Part shown: positions 63,255-64,000 of the stretch, piece by piece | How positions within the stretch are numbered: the stretch's first letter is position 1 | Layout of the letters: every line of letters begins with the position of its first letter | NCBI GenBank assembly: GCA_001897525.1 | Contig: MKTB01000003.1 | Coordinates: 124,001 to 188,000 of the forward strand | Direction: 5' to 3' | Length of the DNA: 64,000 nucleotides | Source: Bacteroidetes bacterium 43-16 | GTDB lineage: Bacteria > Bacteroidota > Bacteroidia > Chitinophagales > Chitinophagaceae | Notes under the pieces: model-generated | The model's database searches: none | What the model was told of the DNA's origin: nothing | The model's input: only the letters and a program-made list of their open reading frames with translations | Made by a program: the position numbers and the translations under genes

Positions 63255-64000
63255 ATGGGAAAAATCTGCTTTATAACATTCACTTTTTTATGGACGATCT
63301 GCTCCTGCCAGAAGCTGAACCTCAATGTACCGGTCCATACCCGCATCCTGGGCCATGGCGGCATGGGCATCTCCAGCCAGTACCCGATGAATAGTTTAGA
63401 ATCCATACTCAATGCCCTCAATATAGGTGCCGATGGCATTGAAGTAGATGTGCAACTAAGCAAAGACGGGCACCTGGTGGCCTTTCATGACGAGGAAATG
63501 CAGGTAAGCACTAATATGGATGACCTGGTGAACAATAAGACCTGGGACGAGATCGAAGAGGGCTTCTACACCAGCTTTCCTCATGCCAACTATAATATTG
63601 TAAGACTGGAAGATATTTTTGAAGCGATTGAGAACAGGGAGCATTATACCTTCACATTAGATTGCAAGCTCTACCATGAGGGCAGCAATGAAAACTTTGA
63701 GCAAGACTATGCAACAGCCATCCTCGACCTTTTAGAAAAGTATCAGCTCAGCAATGTGACCACCATTGAGTCTGTAGACACTAATTTCCTGCTCCTGCTC
63801 AAAAACAGGAATGAACAGGTACGCGCCTACTATTATGTAACTGCCTTTGAAGACGGCTTCGACTTTATACAATCCCACTCCATGGAAGGAGTTACCATAC
63901 ACCAGGCCTCCATTACTGCGGCAGAGGTCCTGCAAGCCCACCAGGCCGGCAAAAAAATAGCTGTCTTTGGGGTGTCACAAACCGGGGAACTGGCCGCAGC
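63255..64000 (+). CDS. Glycerophosphodiester phosphodiesterase family lipoprotein (3' end cut by window)
   Basis: The ATG follows the previous stop without a gap; 248 codons are visible before the window ends. Lipoprotein signal (FLWTICSC, Cys18). GDPD marks: HGG at 34-36, NSLESI, IEVDVQLSKDG (Glu63, Asp65) and FHD (His78). The family normally has HRG and PENT; here Arg is Gly and PEN is PMN. GDPDs split glycerophosphodiesters to glycerol-3-phosphate and an alcohol; the changed phosphate-contact residues make this substrate uncertain. It is probably attached to the outer or inner membrane. Confidence 0.82.
   Translation, partial: MGKICFITFTFLWTICSCQKLNLNVPVHTRILGHGGMGISSQYPMNSLESILNALNIGADGIEVDVQLSKDGHLVAFHDEEMQVSTNMDDLVNNKTWDEIEEGFYTSFPHANYNIVRLEDIFEAIENREHYTFTLDCKLYHEGSNENFEQDYATAILDLLEKYQLSNVTTIESVDTNFLLLLKNRNEQVRAYYYVTAFEDGFDFIQSHSMEGVTIHQASITAAEVLQAHQAGKKIAVFGVSQTGELAA

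Noticed and set aside
1-64000. CRISPR arrays, tRNA or rRNA genes, intact insertion sequences or prophage
   Set aside because: I looked for spaced repeats, tRNA-like cloverleafs in the gaps, transposases and phage structural genes and saw none. All gaps are short and accounted for above.

Overview
The window is chromosomal DNA from a member of the Bacteroidota, most likely from the Chitinophagia/Sphingobacteriia side of the phylum. The sequence shows gliding/type IX secretion (T9SS) genes (gldC, gldG), several proteins ending in T9SS sorting domains, outer-membrane beta-barrels of the TonB-receptor type, a BatD/BatE pair, and promoters of the Bacteroidota kind (-33 TTTG, about 19 bp, -7 TAnnTTTG). 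The family placement is an inference; no rRNA or tRNA gene is present to settle it.

Layout. 1-2.1 kb: 3' part of a large hybrid sensor kinase. 2.1-3.6 kb: three tandem paralogous genes for small secreted four-cysteine proteins, each with its own near-identical promoter, and a MITE-like element next to the third. 3.8-7.3 kb: smc, divergent from them. 7.4-9.8 kb: an outer-membrane beta-barrel receptor. 10.2-13.2 kb: batD-batE, then gldC. 13.3-21.0 kb: a five-gene heavy-metal module (OmpR-type regulator, sensor kinase, TolC-like outer-membrane factor, lipoprotein adaptor, HME-RND pump) with a probable operator in front of the efflux genes. 21-29 kb: a YdcF-like lipoprotein, a T9SS-sorted Ig-like protein, a NarL/NarX-type two-component pair and a second T9SS protein with three 92-residue Ig-like modules. 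29.4-36.4 kb: phaB, a stand-alone DsbD-alpha domain protein in a two-gene operon, valS, a small beta-barrel and a SurA-like chaperone, followed by a decayed T9SS adhesin fragment. 36.9-43.6 kb: genes for making and degrading cyanophycin (isoaspartyl peptidase, cyanophycinase, cyanophycin synthetase) interrupted by a T9SS beta-helix protein. 43.8-47 kb: crcB and an M16 protease. 47.2-56.1 kb: three paralogous ~690-residue T9SS type B proteins around another beta-barrel receptor. 56.2-64 kb: a DUF5684-like membrane protein, superoxide dismutase, gldG, a bifunctional-nuclease family protein, topoisomerase IV subunit A, a small outer-membrane-like protein and the start of a GDPD-family lipoprotein.

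How the genes fit together. The metal module reads as sense (kinase), respond (regulator), export (three-part pump). The cyanophycin genes cover synthesis of the Asp-Arg polymer, its cleavage to beta-Asp-Arg dipeptides and hydrolysis of the dipeptide, a complete storage cycle; the orphan phaB hints at a second storage polymer. Gld proteins and many T9SS cargo proteins indicate a surface built on secreted adhesins. Most of the window is ordinary core genome. The parts most worth a second look are the small cysteine-rich protein array, the cyanophycin locus, the operator of the metal pump and the triplicated T9SS family with a shared promoter element. No CRISPR array, phage or intact insertion sequence was seen.
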